36,795 bases of DNA from assembly GCA_002841115.1 (NCBI GenBank), contig PHEC01000009.1, positions 1-36,795 on the forward strand, read 5' to 3'. Of the stretch, positions 1-9,951 are shown in pieces; position 1 is the first letter of the stretch; every line of letters begins with the position of its first letter. The notes under the pieces were generated by a model. It saw nothing but the letters and a program-made list of their open reading frames with translations. It was not told the origin of the DNA and searched no databases. This stretch comes from Alphaproteobacteria bacterium HGW-Alphaproteobacteria-6. Lineage in GTDB: Bacteria; Pseudomonadota; Alphaproteobacteria; Rhodobacterales; Rhodobacteraceae. The position numbers and the translations under genes are program-made.

Positions 1-1181
1 TCGATCAGCGGATCGCCCGGCTTGACCTTGTAGGAGGCCAGCATCAGCCGGTAGTTGTCGCCATTGCTGCGATCAAGCTCGATCACCTTGCGGAAATAGG
101 TCTCGGCCTCGTCAAAGCGGCCGAAGCTTTGCAGCAGCCCGGCCTTGCCGCCGACCGCACCGGCCAGATCGGGCGCCATCGCCAGCGCGCGATCGAGGTT
201 CTGCATCGCGATCTCGTCCTTGCCCAGCCGCGCCTGGGTCTGGCCGAGAAAGGCCAGCGCCTCGGGGTTCCTGCCACCGGTATTCTTCACCGCGCGCTCC
301 AGAAGGGCCTCGGCCTCGTCGTGCTTGTGCAGCTTGGTATAGACATTGCCCAGCCCGATCAGCGCCGGATAGTAATCGGGATCCTGCTCCAGCGCCTTTT
401 TCAGATAGGGCAGCCCGGCCAGCGATTCGCTGTTCTTCGACAACGCCGAGCCGAGGTTCGACAGCGCCGAGGCCATCCCCGGCGCCAGCGCCACGGCGCG
501 GCGGAAATGGGTGATCGCCTCTTCGACGCGGCGCAGCTTTAACAGCATCTGGCCGAAGTTGTCATGCGCCTCGGCATAGTCGGGGTTGATCGCCAGCGCC
601 TTGCGGTAGCTGGCGACGGCCGGCTCGATCTTGCCCAGCGCCGCCTGCGCGGTGGCCAGGATATTCGCCGCCACCGCCGATTTCGGATGCGCCTTCAGCA
701 GCGTCGCCGCGCCGCGCTCGGCCTCGGCGAAGCGCTGCGCACCCATCATCGCCACCAGATCGCCGACCGCCTTGGGATCGGCCCCGCCGCTGCCGACCCG
801 CGACCGGGCGCGCCCCGGGCCGAACCGGTCCTGAAGCGCGATCCGGTCCTGCGCGGACAGCGGCGCCGATTTCACCACCTTGACGAAAGTCCGCTCTTCC
901 TCGGCCTCGCCCGACAGCGCCACCGCCTCGGCCAGCGCCTGCCAGATCGACACTTCACCCGGCCTGAGGTTGGCCGCCGCCTTCAGATGCGGCAGCGCGC
1001 GGCGCGGCTGATTGGCCTGGGTGAAGATGCGGCCGATCTGGTAATGCACTTCGGCGATCTTCGGGTTGGCCTCGACGATCCGGCCGTAGATCTTCAGCGC
1101 CGGCTCAAGCTGTCCGGCGGTCTGAAGGCGCAGCGCCTCGGCATAGTTCTTCTGGATGTCCTGTGCGCTGAGCGTCGCCAT
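1..1181 (-). CDS. Tetratricopeptide-repeat protein, C-terminus beyond the window
   Basis: The frame is open from an ATG at 1181 to the window edge, giving 393 codons and no stop. The protein is almost entirely TPR helices, with recurrent 34-residue units of the type A-x-x-Y-x-x-A-L-x-x-N-P (for example AVASYRKALAINPDYAEAH and AITHFRRAVALAPGMASAL). There is no signal peptide. In Rhodobacterales such TPR arrays are often the N-terminal half of TPR-sulfotransferase proteins, but the catalytic part would lie outside the window, so only the TPR part is supported. It starts about 100 bases downstream of a porin terminator and is probably transcribed on its own. Confidence 0.85.
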   Translation of the reverse strand, partial: MATLSAQDIQKNYAEALRLQTAGQLEPALKIYGRIVEANPKIAEVHYQIGRIFTQANQPRRALPHLKAAANLRPGEVSIWQALAEAVALSGEAEEERTFVKVVKSAPLSAQDRIALQDRFGPGRARSRVGSGGADPKAVGDLVAMMGAQRFAEAERGAATLLKAHPKSAVAANILATAQAALGKIEPAVASYRKALAINPDYAEAHDNFGQMLLKLRRVEEAITHFRRAVALAPGMASALSNLGSALSKNSESLAGLPYLKKALEQDPDYYPALIGLGNVYTKLHKHDEAEALLERAVKNTGGRNPEALAFLGQTQARLGKDEIAMQNLDRALAMAPDLAGAVGGKAGLLQSFGRFDEAETYFRKVIELDRSNGDNYRLMLASYKVKPGDPLI

Positions 1182-1283
1182 GCCGTCTATCCCGCCACCC
1201 GTTCCGGTCCGGCGCGGACCATAGCCAGCGCGCCCGCCAATGTCGAGAAGCCGCCCGATACCGGCACCGGCCCGAACCAACGA

Positions 1284-1310
1284 AAAGAGCGGGCCGCCGG
1301 CCCGCTCTTT
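1284..1310 (-). terminator. Rho-independent terminator of the first porin
   Basis: A perfect 12-bp stem AAAGAGCGGGCC / GGCCCGCTCTTT has a 3-base loop and, on the minus strand, ends in a short T run. It lies about 50 bases past the porin stop codon. The stem is the same as the one behind the neighbouring porin. Confidence 0.85.
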
Positions 1311-1357
1311 CCCACTGTCCCGTCGTTATACTCGTGACGCCTGATCGCGACCGCCCG

Positions 1358-2386
1358 TCAGAACGACAGGCCGAGACCCAGCGACCAGGTCTCTTCGCCG
1401 TTGCCGTTGAACGAGCCGATGTTGCCAAGGCTCGACGGCACGTCCGAATAGCCGTAGCCGGCCATCACCACCGCGCCGCCGCCAAGGTCGTAGTTGGCGA
1501 CCACGCCGAAGCCTTCCAGATCGCTGCTGGTGGCCGTGCCGTTGATCGATTCGGTGTCATAGGCGCCGTAGTTGGCCGAGACCAGCAGCGCGCCGGTCTG
1601 ATAGGCGACCGAGACGCCATACCAGCTGTCGGCGGTGGCGTCGAAGCCGTTCGAACTGGCGTAATGCGACACGAAGCCGTCAAGGTCGGCATAGCCCGCG
1701 GCAATCGAAATACCCATCGGCAGCGCGATCGAACCGCTCACGCCCCAGATCTCGAAATCGCCGTTGTCCTGGTAGCCGACACCGACGGCAATATCCATGC
1801 CGTTGATGTTGCTGGCCCATTTGCCGCCAACGCCGAAGACGGTATCGCCATTGGCAACCGGGCTGGAGCCCTGCGCAGTGGTCTCGTCGTCATCCAGTTC
1901 GGCCGACACGGCAACGCCAAAGTCACCGAAGGAATACTCATAACGCGCGATCTGGTCGTCGTAGCTGCCGTCCAGGCCGGTGAACCAGTAGGCGCCGGCA
2001 TGCGACGAATGGTCATCGCGCAGCGAGGTGCCGGAATAGATGAAGCCGAGGCCCCAGTTGTAGGCGCCGTCGGTCTCGCCCAGGGTGATCCGGCCGAAAT
2101 CGCCGGACACGAACAGCGATTCCTCGTCGATCCGCGGCGTGCCGTTGATGTTGGAGGACTCGTTGTTTTCCTCAAGCTGGATGCGGCCGCCGAAGGTCAG
2201 CCCGCCATCGGTCTCGCCCGACAGGCGAAAGTCGACCTGCCAGTCGTTGTGGAACTGGGTGTCGATTCCGGCGGCATCACCGTCGAAGATACCGATTTCG
2301 GCGTAGCCGGTCAGCTTGATCTCGGCTGCCGAGGCAGCCCCGCCGATGCTGACGATCGCGGTGGTGGCAAGAAGAAGTTTCTTCAC
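1358..2386 (-). CDS. Outer-membrane porin, Rhodobacter type (paralogue 1)
   Basis: This is a general-diffusion porin of the alphaproteobacterial 16-strand family, 342 residues long. The start is taken as the GTG at 2386, preceded by AAGGAACAGGA, because it gives a clean signal peptide (VKKLLLATTAIVSI..ASAA) followed by the family start EIKLTGYAEIGIFDG. The longer frame to 2422 would put a hydrophilic stretch before the signal. The protein ends in Phe (GLGLSF), the usual BAM recognition end. It has many Asp/Gly-rich loops and aromatic strands. It is closely related along its whole length to the porin at 2669-3664, which points to a tandem duplication. It has its own promoter region and terminator. 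Confidence 0.93.
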   Translation of the reverse strand: MKKLLLATTAIVSIGGAASAAEIKLTGYAEIGIFDGDAAGIDTQFHNDWQVDFRLSGETDGGLTFGGRIQLEENNESSNINGTPRIDEESLFVSGDFGRITLGETDGAYNWGLGFIYSGTSLRDDHSSHAGAYWFTGLDGSYDDQIARYEYSFGDFGVAVSAELDDDETTAQGSSPVANGDTVFGVGGKWASNINGMDIAVGVGYQDNGDFEIWGVSGSIALPMGISIAAGYADLDGFVSHYASSNGFDATADSWYGVSVAYQTGALLVSANYGAYDTESINGTATSSDLEGFGVVANYDLGGGAVVMAGYGYSDVPSSLGNIGSFNGNGEETWSLGLGLSF

Positions 2387-2502
2387 TGTCCTGTTCCTTG
2401 TCTGCCCGGGCGGTCCCGACATTCCGGCGCCCGGCTTTCCCCTGCAAGAGCGTTTCCCGCCCTGCCTGACCGTTTCTGCGCCCGGCCTGACGCGAACGGC
2501 AA

Positions 2503-2558
2503 TTCACAGCGCCGTGAAGGGCCGTGACCATCCCGGCTTGCGGCAAAGCTGCCACAGT
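2503..2558 (-). promoter_or_regulatory. Conserved upstream block of porin 1
   Basis: It contains the near-palindrome TTCACAGCGCCGTGAA (2503-2518) and, about 32 bases further upstream relative to the gene, TGCCACAGT (2550-2558). The same pair at almost the same spacing occurs in front of the second porin, so it is probably a shared regulator site or promoter element. The binding protein is unknown. Confidence 0.5.
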
Positions 2559-2614
2559 CGGGCGATGCCTGTGCCGGGGGGTGGCGATCCGGCCCTAACG
2601 CCGGCGGAAACGGA

Positions 2615-2642
2615 AAAGAGCGGGCCCGGGGGCCCGCTCTTT
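2615..2642 (-). terminator. Rho-independent terminator of the second porin
   Basis: A 12-bp stem AAAGAGCGGGCC / GGCCCGCTCTTT with a 4-base loop is followed on the minus strand by a T run. It lies just past the stop codon at 2669. The stem is identical to the terminator at 1284-1310. Confidence 0.85.
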
Positions 2643-2668
2643 CCTGCTCATTCGACTGATAGGGTTGA

Positions 2669-3664
2669 TCAGAAGGACATGCCGAGGCCGATCGACCAGG
2701 TTTCCTGGCCGTTGCCGTTGCCCGAACCGGCGCCGCCGCCGCCCGAGCTGTCACCGTAGCCGGCCATCGCGACCGCGCCACCGCCGAGATCGTAGTTGGC
2801 CACGACGCCCCAGCCTTTCGGATCGGAACCGGCGACCGCGTCATAGCGGCCATAGTTGGCGCCGACGGTGATCGGGCCGGTGGTGTAGGCAACGCCCACG
2901 CCATACCAGCTGTCGACCGCGATGCCGTTGCCGACGCCGTCGTTGATGCCGTCAAGATCGGCGTAGCCGGCCGAGACCGAGAAGCCGTTCGACATCGCGA
3001 CCGAACCGGACAGACCCCAGACTTCGAAATCGCCGTTGTCCTGGTAGGCAGCCGCGGCAGCGACGTCGAAGCCGTTGACATTGCTGGCCCATTTGCCGCC
3101 GACCGCCCAGTTCACGTCGCCATTGGCGCTGGTCGTGACGTTAGGATTCTGAACCACAGCGTCATCGTCATCAAGCTCGGCCGAGGCGGCAACCGCGAAA
3201 TCGCCGAACGAATATTCGTAGCGGGCGATCTGGTCGTCATAGCTACCGTCAAGACCGGTATACCAGTAGGCGCCGGCATGGGTCGAATGGTCGTCCTGCA
3301 GCGAGGTGCCGGCGTAGATTTCCGAAAGCGCCCAGTCGAAGGCACCGTCGGTTTCACCCAGCGTCACGCGGCCGAAGGCGCCCGAGACGAAGAAGCTCTC
3401 GTCGTCGATCCGCGGCGTGCCGTTGACGTTGGCCGGGCTGTTGCTTTCCTCGATCTGTGCACGACCGCCGAAGGTCACCCCGCCATCGGTTTCACCCGAG
3501 AAGTTGAAGTTGACCTGCCAGTCGGTGTGGAACTGGGTGTCGAGGCCAGGGGCGTCGCCGTCGAAGATGCCCATTTCGGCATAGCCCGACAGCCGGATTT
3601 CGGCGGCCGTGGCGGCGCCGGCGAAGCCGACGATCGCGGTGGTCGCAAGAAGAATTTTCTTCAT
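2669..3664 (-). CDS. Outer-membrane porin, Rhodobacter type (paralogue 2)
   Basis: A 331-residue porin of the same family as the downstream gene. The ATG at 3664 follows GAGGGAAACCACC. The signal peptide MKKILLATTAIVGFAGAATA is cleaved before AEIRLSGYAEMG, and the last residue is Phe (GLGMSF). It is very similar to paralogue 1, including the block around RVTLGETDGAFDWALSE and the strand YEYSFGDFAVA. A Gly-rich loop near the C-terminus (SSGGGGAGSGN) replaces the SSLGNIGS region of paralogue 1, so the two differ mainly in surface loops. Each gene has its own terminator and can be expressed separately. Confidence 0.94.
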   Translation of the reverse strand: MKKILLATTAIVGFAGAATAAEIRLSGYAEMGIFDGDAPGLDTQFHTDWQVNFNFSGETDGGVTFGGRAQIEESNSPANVNGTPRIDDESFFVSGAFGRVTLGETDGAFDWALSEIYAGTSLQDDHSTHAGAYWYTGLDGSYDDQIARYEYSFGDFAVAASAELDDDDAVVQNPNVTTSANGDVNWAVGGKWASNVNGFDVAAAAAYQDNGDFEVWGLSGSVAMSNGFSVSAGYADLDGINDGVGNGIAVDSWYGVGVAYTTGPITVGANYGRYDAVAGSDPKGWGVVANYDLGGGAVAMAGYGDSSGGGGAGSGNGNGQETWSIGLGMSF

Positions 3665-3756
3665 GGTGGTTTCCCTCGTTTTCGAACCGTTGCCCCACCC
3701 GGACGTCCCGGATCGGGTCTGACTTTATTTCCGCCCTCGCCGGGCGCATTGCAACG

Positions 3757-3811
3757 TTCACGGCGCCGTGACCGGGAAGAGTCACCGTTGCTGGTGCGTT
3801 CTTGCCACAGT
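3757..3811 (-). promoter_or_regulatory. Conserved upstream block of porin 2
   Basis: It holds the perfect 14-bp palindrome TCACGGCGCCGTGA (3758-3771) and TGCCACAGT at 3803-3811, matching the order and spacing seen before porin 1. It lies about 95-150 bases upstream of the start codon. The remaining part of the 300-base divergent intergenic region (3665-3971) holds the promoter of the plus-strand gene and nothing else I recognise. Confidence 0.5.
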
Positions 3812-3900
3812 GCCGTTTTGCCGCGGCCCGGTGCGCCACCACCGGCGGCAATCCGCGCGCCGCACCGCAAACCCCTGCAATTGCGGGTTCGGGAAAAGCC

Positions 3901-3929
3901 TTGTTCCCTTACGGGTGCTCGGCTAGACA
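3901..3929 (+). promoter_or_regulatory. Probable sigma-70 promoter of the DUF3576 gene
   Basis: TTGTTC (3901-3906), a 17-base spacer, and TAGACA (3924-3929). It lies about 40 bases before the start codon. Confidence 0.45.
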
Positions 3930-3971
3930 GCAGCAAAGGCGGCGGCAGGCAGGTCTGCGGGGGCAATGGAT

Positions 3972-4553
3972 ATGACGGTCCGGGGCATTTTGCGCGGCGC
4001 GGCGCTGGCGGGGCTGGTCGCCACGCTGGCTGGCTGCGGCGGAATCGGGTCGGGTGATTCCGGGCTGTTCCGGCGCAAGCCCGCCACCGCCGAAACCGAG
4101 GCGGCGCGGCTCGAGGCCCGCCGCCAGGCCGCCGCCCAGCAGGCGCAGCCCGAGGAATTCTCGGTCAAGCGGCGTTCGCGCACCGAAGGCTCGGTGGCGA
4201 CCAGCCGGCGCTCGCGGATCGGCGACTTGTTCGGCACCTCGGCGGACCCCAACAAGACGGTCGAGGTCAACAAGTATCTCTGGCAGGCCTCGCTCGAGGT
4301 GCTGAACTTCCTGCCGATCCAGTCGGTCGATCCGTTCTCGGGGGTGATCGTCACCGGTTTCGGCACCCCGCCCGGCGGCGGTCGCGCCTATCGCGCGACG
4401 ATCCTGGTGCAGGACCCGGCGCTGGACGCGCGGTCGCTGAAGGTCGCGCTGGCCTCGCAATCCGGCCCGGTCGGTGCCGAGACCCAGCGCATGATCGAGG
4501 ATGCGATCCTGACCCGGGCGCGGCAGTTGCGCATCCGCGACAGCAAGCTTTAG
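3972..4553 (+). CDS. DUF3576-family lipoprotein
   Basis: A 193-residue protein with a lipoprotein signal peptide: a short basic start, a hydrophobic core and the lipobox LAGC, giving a lipidated Cys about 20 residues in. After an Arg/Ala/Gln-rich linker comes the conserved globular region (NKYLWQASLEVLNFLPIQS, DPFSGVIVTGFGT) that I recognise as DUF3576, found across alphaproteobacteria. The ATG at 3972 is preferred over the one at 3966 because the GGGGG ribosome site is then 8 bases away. Its role is unknown; it is probably an envelope lipoprotein. It is convergent with hutU, and the 137-base gap holds no clear gene. Confidence 0.85.
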   Translation: MTVRGILRGAALAGLVATLAGCGGIGSGDSGLFRRKPATAETEAARLEARRQAAAQQAQPEEFSVKRRSRTEGSVATSRRSRIGDLFGTSADPNKTVEVNKYLWQASLEVLNFLPIQSVDPFSGVIVTGFGTPPGGGRAYRATILVQDPALDARSLKVALASQSGPVGAETQRMIEDAILTRARQLRIRDSKL

Positions 4554-4690
4554 GCTGCTGAAGACGTCACGCGTCCACCCATTTCCAGCCACCAGATCGC
4601 GAAACCGTTCCTCGCCACGCCCCCACAAGCTTTGGCCCGGGCGACCAGCCCGGACCGCGCCCGCCTTCGCCGGTCACGGCGGGCCTTGCG

Positions 4691-6388
4691 TCAGTTGCCC
4701 AGGATCGCCGGCAGCCTGAGCCCGTGGTCGCGGGCGCAATCGACCGCGCTGTCATAGCCCGCGTCGGCATGGCGCCAGACCCCCGAGGCCGGGTCGTTCC
4801 ACAACACCCGCTCCAGCCGCCGCGCCGCCTCGGGTGTGCCATCGGCGACGATCACCACGCCGGCATGCTGGGAAAACCCCATGCCGACACCGCCGCCGTG
4901 ATGCAGGCTGACCCAGGTGGCACCCGAGGCGGTGTTGACCAGCGCATTCAGCAGCGGCCAGTCGGAAACCGCGTCCGAGCCGTCCTTCATCGCCTCGGTT
5001 TCGCGGTTGGGCGAGGCGACCGAGCCCGAATCCAGATGGTCGCGGCCGATGACGACCGGCGCCTTCAGCTCTCCGCTTGCCACCATCTCGTTGAACATCA
5101 GCCCGGCGCGGTGGCGATCCCCAAGGCCGATCCAGCAGATCCGCGCCGGCAGGCCCTGAAAGGCGATCCGCTCGCGCGCCATGTCAAGCCAGCGGTGCAG
5201 ATGTTCGTTCTCGGGGAAAAGCCGCTTCATCGCTGCGTCGGTGCGGTAGATGTCCTCGGGGTCGCCCGACAGCGCCACCCAGCGGAACGGCCCGATGCCC
5301 TTGCAGAACAAGGGCCGGATATAGGCCGGCACGAAGCCCGGAAAGGCGAAGGCATCCACCAGCCCCTCGTCCTTGGCGACCTGGCGGATGTTGTTGCCGT
5401 AATCCAGCGTCGGCACCCCGGCGTTCCAGAAATCGACCATCGCCTGGACATGGACCCGCATCGAGGCGCGGGCGGCGCTTTCCACCGCGCCGGGGTCGCT
5501 TTCCTGCCTGGCGCGCCAGTCGGCGACCGACCAACCCAAGGGCAGGTAGCCATGCAGCGGGTCATGGGCCGAAGTCTGGTCGGTGACTATGTCGGGGCGG
5601 CCGTTCGGCATCGGTCTGCCGGCCTTCATCCGGGCGACGAGTTCGGGAAAGACCTCGGCCGCATTGCCGATCAGCGCCACCGACTTCGCCTCGCCCGCGC
5701 TGGTCCATTGCCCGATCAGCGCCAGCGCCTCGTCGAGCGTATGGGCCTTGGCATCGCAGTAGCGGGTGCGGATGCGGAAGTCGGCGCGGGTCTCGTCGCA
5801 TTCGACGGCGAGGCAGCAGGCGCCGGCCATCACCGCAGCCAGCGGTTGCGCGCCGCCCATGCCGCCAAGCCCGGCGGTCAGGATCCACTTGCCCTTGAGC
5901 GACCCGTCATAATGCTGGCGGCCGGCCTCGGCGAAGGTCTCATAGGTGCCCTGAACGATGCCCTGGGTGCCGATGTAGATCCACGACCCGGCGGTCATCT
6001 GGCCATACATCATCAGACCCTTGCGGTCCAATTCGTTGAAATGCTTCCAGGTCGCCCAATGCGGCACGAGGTTCGAGTTGGCGATCAGCACGCGCGGCGC
6101 GTCGGCGTGGGTGCGCACCACCGCCACCGGGCGACCGGACTGCACGACGAGGGTCTCGTCGTCGCCGAGGTCCTTCAGCGTCGCGACGATCCGGTCGAAG
6201 TCGTCCCAGGTCCGCGCCGCCCGGCCGATGCCGCCATAGACGACAAGCTCATGCGGGTTTTCCGCCACGTCGGGGTGCAGGTTGTTCATCAGCATCCGCA
6301 TCGCGGCCTCGGTCTGCCAGCTTTTGGCGGTCCGTTCGGGGCCGGTCGGCGGGAAGATGTCGCGCAGGTTGTGGCGGGGGTTGGTCAT
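4691..6388 (-). CDS. hutU: Urocanate hydratase
   Basis: Second step of histidine degradation: urocanate plus water gives 4-imidazolone-5-propionate, in the cytosol, with NAD+ as electrophile. The protein has 565 residues, close to the usual 555. Recognisable blocks are [12 protein letters not shown] (NAD-binding region) and [12 protein letters not shown], typical of urocanases. The start is the ATG at 6388 ([16 protein letters not shown]); the frame stays open far upstream only because of high GC. The ATG overlaps the hutG stop by four bases (ATGA), so it is translationally coupled as the last gene of the hutIHGU operon. The 137 bases beyond its stop contain only a weak 6-bp hairpin near 4638-4655. 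Confidence 0.97.
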   Translation of the reverse strand: MTNPRHNLRDIFPPTGPERTAKSWQTEAAMRMLMNNLHPDVAENPHELVVYGGIGRAARTWDDFDRIVATLKDLGDDETLVVQSGRPVAVVRTHADAPRVLIANSNLVPHWATWKHFNELDRKGLMMYGQMTAGSWIYIGTQGIVQGTYETFAEAGRQHYDGSLKGKWILTAGLGGMGGAQPLAAVMAGACCLAVECDETRADFRIRTRYCDAKAHTLDEALALIGQWTSAGEAKSVALIGNAAEVFPELVARMKAGRPMPNGRPDIVTDQTSAHDPLHGYLPLGWSVADWRARQESDPGAVESAARASMRVHVQAMVDFWNAGVPTLDYGNNIRQVAKDEGLVDAFAFPGFVPAYIRPLFCKGIGPFRWVALSGDPEDIYRTDAAMKRLFPENEHLHRWLDMARERIAFQGLPARICWIGLGDRHRAGLMFNEMVASGELKAPVVIGRDHLDSGSVASPNRETEAMKDGSDAVSDWPLLNALVNTASGATWVSLHHGGGVGMGFSQHAGVVIVADGTPEAARRLERVLWNDPASGVWRHADAGYDSAVDCARDHGLRLPAILGN

Positions 6389-7194
6389 GTGCGTGCGTCC
6401 TTCGTGAGTTCGGTCGCCGCATCGGCGATCGCATCGAGAATGTCCTTGAGCCAGCGGCGAAGCCGGCCGGCCTTGTCCGCATCGTAGCGCCACGGCGCGG
6501 CTTCCTGCGCCAGATAGGCCGACTGGGCGATCTCCATCTGGATGGCATGAACGCCGGTTTCCGGCCGGCCGTAGTGGCGTGTGGTCCAGCCGCCGCGGAA
6601 ACGCCCGTTCAGCACATGGGAAAGGCCCGAGGCGGCGGCGCGGTCCAGCGCGCAGGCCGCGATCGTGGCGGCACAGGTCCGGCCACCGTCGGTGCCGATG
6701 TTGAGGGCGGGCAGGTCGCCCTCGAACAGGAACGGAATCCGCGAGCGGATCGAATGGCAGTCGTAGACCACGGCGATGCCGTGGCGGGCCTTCACCCGCG
6801 CCACCTCGGCCGTCAGCGCCGCGTGATAGGGCGCGTGAAAGGCAGTGCTGCGTGCGAGGATCTCGTCGGCCGAGGGTTCCTGCCCCGGTTGCCAGATCGG
6901 CCGCCCGTCGAAATCGGTTACGGGACAGAGCCCGGTGGTGTTCTGGCCGGGATATAGCGACACGCCGGCCGGGTCGCGGTTGGCATCGATCGCATAGCGG
7001 TGGACGGTGGCGGCAACCGTGGTCGCGCCCGGCAACAGCCCGCCGTAGAGCCGCCCGATATGCCAGTCGGTATCGGCAAGCGCCTGGCCATTTTCGTTCA
7101 GCCGCGCCACAAGGTCGTCGGGCAGCCAGGTGCCGCCATGCGGCAGGCCGAGGATGACCGGGCCGTCGCCCTGCGTGACGGTGACCGGGGTCAT
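6385..7194 (-). CDS. hutG: N-formylglutamate deformylase
   Basis: Final step of the five-step histidine pathway: N-formyl-L-glutamate gives glutamate plus formate. The protein has 269 residues of the N-formylglutamate amidohydrolase family, with [11 protein letters not shown] near the N-terminus, [16 protein letters not shown] in the middle and [10 protein letters not shown], which carry the expected metal-binding and substrate residues. The ATG at 7194 overlaps the hutH stop by four bases, and its own stop overlaps the hutU start by four bases. Presence of this enzyme together with HutF fits the formate-releasing version of the pathway rather than the formamide (HutG formimidoylglutamase) version. 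Confidence 0.96.
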   Translation of the reverse strand: MTPVTVTQGDGPVILGLPHGGTWLPDDLVARLNENGQALADTDWHIGRLYGGLLPGATTVAATVHRYAIDANRDPAGVSLYPGQNTTGLCPVTDFDGRPIWQPGQEPSADEILARSTAFHAPYHAALTAEVARVKARHGIAVVYDCHSIRSRIPFLFEGDLPALNIGTDGGRTCAATIAACALDRAAASGLSHVLNGRFRGGWTTRHYGRPETGVHAIQMEIAQSAYLAQEAAPWRYDADKAGRLRRWLKDILDAIADAATELTKDART

Positions 7195-8729
7195 TGCGCA
7201 AGCTCCGGCAGGGCGAGGCCGGCCGCGCCGGCGATCGCGCCCTCGCCGACGAGGCGGGCGGCGGCTTCCAGATCGGGGGCAAGGTAGCGGTCCTCGCCCA
7301 GCGTCGCCACCGCTTTCCGGAACCGGGCAAGCACCCGTTGCAGGGGGTCCGAGGTGGCCAGCGGCGCGCGAAACTCGATGCCTTGCGCGGCGCAGAGCAG
7401 TTCCACGCCGAGGATGCGGCCAAGATTGCCGACCATCGGGCCAAGCCGGCGCGCACCATGGGCCGCCATCGACACATGGTCTTCCTGATTGGCCGAGGTC
7501 GGGGTCGAGTCGGTGACGCAGGGGTTGGCGAGATGCTTGTTCTCGCTCATCAGCGCCGCCGTGGTGACTTCGGCGATCATCAGGCCCGAGTTCAGCCCGG
7601 GGTTCGGGGTCAGGAACGGCGGCAGGTCGAAGGACAGCGTCGGGTCGACCATCAGCGCGACACGGCGCTGGGCGATGGCGCCGATCTCGCTGACCGCGAG
7701 CGCGATCATGTCGGCGGCGAAACCCACCGGCTCGGCATGGAAATTGCCGCCCGAGACGATCATCCCGGCACCGCTCAGCACCAGCGGATTGTCGGTGGCG
7801 GCATTGGCCTCGATCTCCAGCGTATGGGCGGCCATGCGCAGCACATCCATCGCCGCGCCGGTGACCTGCGGCTGGCAGCGGATGCAATAGGGGTCCTGCA
7901 CCCTTGTATCGCCGGCCCGGTGGCTTTCGCGGATCTCCGATCCGTCAAGCAGCGCGCGCATCGCCGCCGCCGCCTCGATCTGCCCGGCATGGCCGCGCAG
8001 CGCGTGAATCTCGGGCTGAAGCGGCGCGGTCGAGCCCATGATCGCGTCGGTGGACATCGCCGAGATCACCAGTGCCGCGCGCGCCGCGTCCCAGGCGCCG
8101 AAAAGGCCGGCCAGCGCGAAGGCGGTGCAAAACTGCGTGCCGTTGATGAAGGCAAGCCCCTCCTTGGGGCCAAGCGGGATCGGTGCCAGGCCGGCGGCGG
8201 CCAGCGCCTCTGCCCCCGGCAGGATGCGGCCCTGATAGGTCGCGGAACCGTGCCCGATCAGCACCGCGGTCATGTGGGCCAGCGGCGCGAGATCACCGCT
8301 TGCCCCGACCGAGCCTTGCGCCGGCACCACCGGGGTGACGCCGCGCGCCAGCATGTCCTGCAAGAGCACGATCAGCTCCCAGCGCACCCCCGAGGCGCCG
8401 CGGCCGAGGCTGAGCAGCTTCAGCACCATCATCAGCCGGGTGTGGCGTTCGGAAATCGGCTCTCCGACGCCGCAGCAATGCGACAGGATCAGGTTGCGCT
8501 GAAGGGCGGCGGTGTCGCCCGGCGCTATCTTCAGGCTGGCAAGCTTGCCGAAGCCGGTGTTGACGCCGTAGACCGGGTCGTCGCCGGCGGCGGCCTCGGC
8601 GACGCGGGCGCGGGCGGCCTCGATGCCGGGGCGGGCCTCGGGCGCCAGCACCGCGGGCGCGCCGCTGCGCCAGATCCGTTCCAGTTGCGCCAGCCCGGTC
8701 GCACCGGGGATCAGGATTTCAGGCGTCAA
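7191..8729 (-). CDS. hutH: Histidine ammonia-lyase
   Basis: First step of histidine catabolism: histidine gives trans-urocanate and ammonia. The 512-residue protein carries the MIO cofactor triad in [13 protein letters not shown] and the family blocks [10 protein letters not shown] and QEDHVSMA. The start is assigned to the TTG at 8729 because GGAGG lies five bases upstream and the protein then begins [11 protein letters not shown], matching the family; the longer frame to 8879 has no ribosome site and overlaps hutI deeply. It overlaps the end of hutI by 11 bases, and hutG by four, so the operon is tightly coupled. Confidence 0.96.
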   Translation of the reverse strand: MTPEILIPGATGLAQLERIWRSGAPAVLAPEARPGIEAARARVAEAAAGDDPVYGVNTGFGKLASLKIAPGDTAALQRNLILSHCCGVGEPISERHTRLMMVLKLLSLGRGASGVRWELIVLLQDMLARGVTPVVPAQGSVGASGDLAPLAHMTAVLIGHGSATYQGRILPGAEALAAAGLAPIPLGPKEGLAFINGTQFCTAFALAGLFGAWDAARAALVISAMSTDAIMGSTAPLQPEIHALRGHAGQIEAAAAMRALLDGSEIRESHRAGDTRVQDPYCIRCQPQVTGAAMDVLRMAAHTLEIEANAATDNPLVLSGAGMIVSGGNFHAEPVGFAADMIALAVSEIGAIAQRRVALMVDPTLSFDLPPFLTPNPGLNSGLMIAEVTTAALMSENKHLANPCVTDSTPTSANQEDHVSMAAHGARRLGPMVGNLGRILGVELLCAAQGIEFRAPLATSDPLQRVLARFRKAVATLGEDRYLAPDLEAAARLVGEGAIAGAAGLALPELAQ

Positions 8730-9912
8730 GGCGACCTCCGAAGATGCGGGCATGAAGCGGGGTGGCGCCGATCCGGTAGGAGAGCTCCGCCGGGTGGCTC
8801 GCCTGCCAGATCGCCAGATCGGCGCGCAGGCCCGGCGCGATCCGCCCGCAATCGGCAAGGCCGAGTGCCGCGGCGGCATGGGCGGTGACCCCGGCCAGCA
8901 CCTCTTGCGGGGTCATGCGGAAAAAGGTGCAGGCCATGTTCATCGCCAGTGTCAGCGAGGTCATCGGCGCGGTGCCGGGGTTGCAGTCGGTCGCCACCGC
9001 CACCCGCACCCCGTGCCGGCGCAGAAGATCGATCGGCGGCACCTTGGTCTCGCGCAGCGTGTAGAAGGCGCCGGGCAGGATCACCGCGACACTGCCCGCC
9101 GCCGCCATGGCGCGGGCGCCGTCTTCGTCGAGATATTCCAGATGATCGGCCGACAGCGCCCCGTAGCGCGCCGCAAGCACCGCCCCGCCAAGGTTGGAAA
9201 GCTGTTCGGCATGCAGCTTGACCGGCAGGCCGAGTGCGCGGGCTTCGTCGAAGACCAGCGCGATCTCGGCCGGTGAAAAGGCGATGCCCTCGCAAAAACC
9301 GTCGACCGCGTCGACCAGGCCCTCGGCATGGGCGGCCCGCAGCGCCGGCAGCACCCGGGCCGAAAGATAACCCGCCGCATCGCCGGCGTATTCGGGCGGC
9401 AGCGCATGGGCGCCGAGAAAGCTGGTCACCACCCGGACCGGGCGGGCCCGGCCGATCGCGCGCGCCACCCGGAGCATCCTGAGTTCGGTTTCGACATCCA
9501 GCCCGTAGCCCGATTTCACCTCGATCATGGTGACACCGCCGGCCAGCATCTGGTCGACCCGCGGCAGCGCGGCCTCCAGCAGCGCGGCCTCGGAGGCGGC
9601 GCGGGTGGCGCGCACGGTCGAGACGATGCCGCCGCCGGCGCGCGCCACGTCCTCGTAGCTGGCGCCGTTCAGGCGCAGTTCGAATTCGCGGGCCCGGTCG
9701 CCGGCAAAGACCAGATGGGTATGGCAGTCGATCAGCCCCGGCGTGACGAGGCGCCCGCCAAGGTCGATGCGCCGCACCGCGGCGGCAGCGCCGGGCGCCT
9801 CGGCCTCGGGCCCGGCCCAGGTGATCCGCTCGCCGTCAATCAGAATCGCGGCCCCCTCGATCAGCCCGTAGCCGTCGGTCATGGTGGCAAGCGTCGCATT
9901 GCAGAGGAACAC
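8719..9912 (-). CDS. hutI: Imidazolonepropionase
   Basis: Third step: 4-imidazolone-5-propionate gives N-formimino-L-glutamate. The 397-residue amidohydrolase shows the metal sites [17 protein letters not shown] and [10 protein letters not shown], plus VKSGYGLD, all in the expected order. The GTG at 9912 is chosen because AAGAGGT sits 6-7 bases upstream and the family start follows. The open frame continues upstream antisense to hutF, but that part is a GC artefact. It is first gene of the hutIHGU operon; a strong promoter begins about 35 bases upstream. Confidence 0.96.
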   Translation of the reverse strand: MFLCNATLATMTDGYGLIEGAAILIDGERITWAGPEAEAPGAAAAVRRIDLGGRLVTPGLIDCHTHLVFAGDRAREFELRLNGASYEDVARAGGGIVSTVRATRAASEAALLEAALPRVDQMLAGGVTMIEVKSGYGLDVETELRMLRVARAIGRARPVRVVTSFLGAHALPPEYAGDAAGYLSARVLPALRAAHAEGLVDAVDGFCEGIAFSPAEIALVFDEARALGLPVKLHAEQLSNLGGAVLAARYGALSADHLEYLDEDGARAMAAAGSVAVILPGAFYTLRETKVPPIDLLRRHGVRVAVATDCNPGTAPMTSLTLAMNMACTFFRMTPQEVLAGVTAHAAAALGLADCGRIAPGLRADLAIWQASHPAELSYRIGATPLHARIFGGRLDA

Positions 9913-9923
9913 GGCGAGACCTC

Positions 9924-9951
9924 TTGTTTCGTATGCTCTAATGTGTATTAT
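9924..9951 (+). promoter_or_regulatory. hutF promoter
   Basis: TTGTTT (9924-9929), a 16-base spacer and TATTAT (9946-9951). Its -10 box occupies the same bases as the -10 box of the opposing hutI promoter, so the two promoters face each other and share one operator. Confidence 0.55.

Noticed and set aside
6389-7477. N-terminal extension of the hutU frame by 363 codons
   Set aside because: It runs antiparallel in frame through hutG and hutH with no domain content. The family start [14 protein letters not shown] coincides with an ATGA overlap with hutG.
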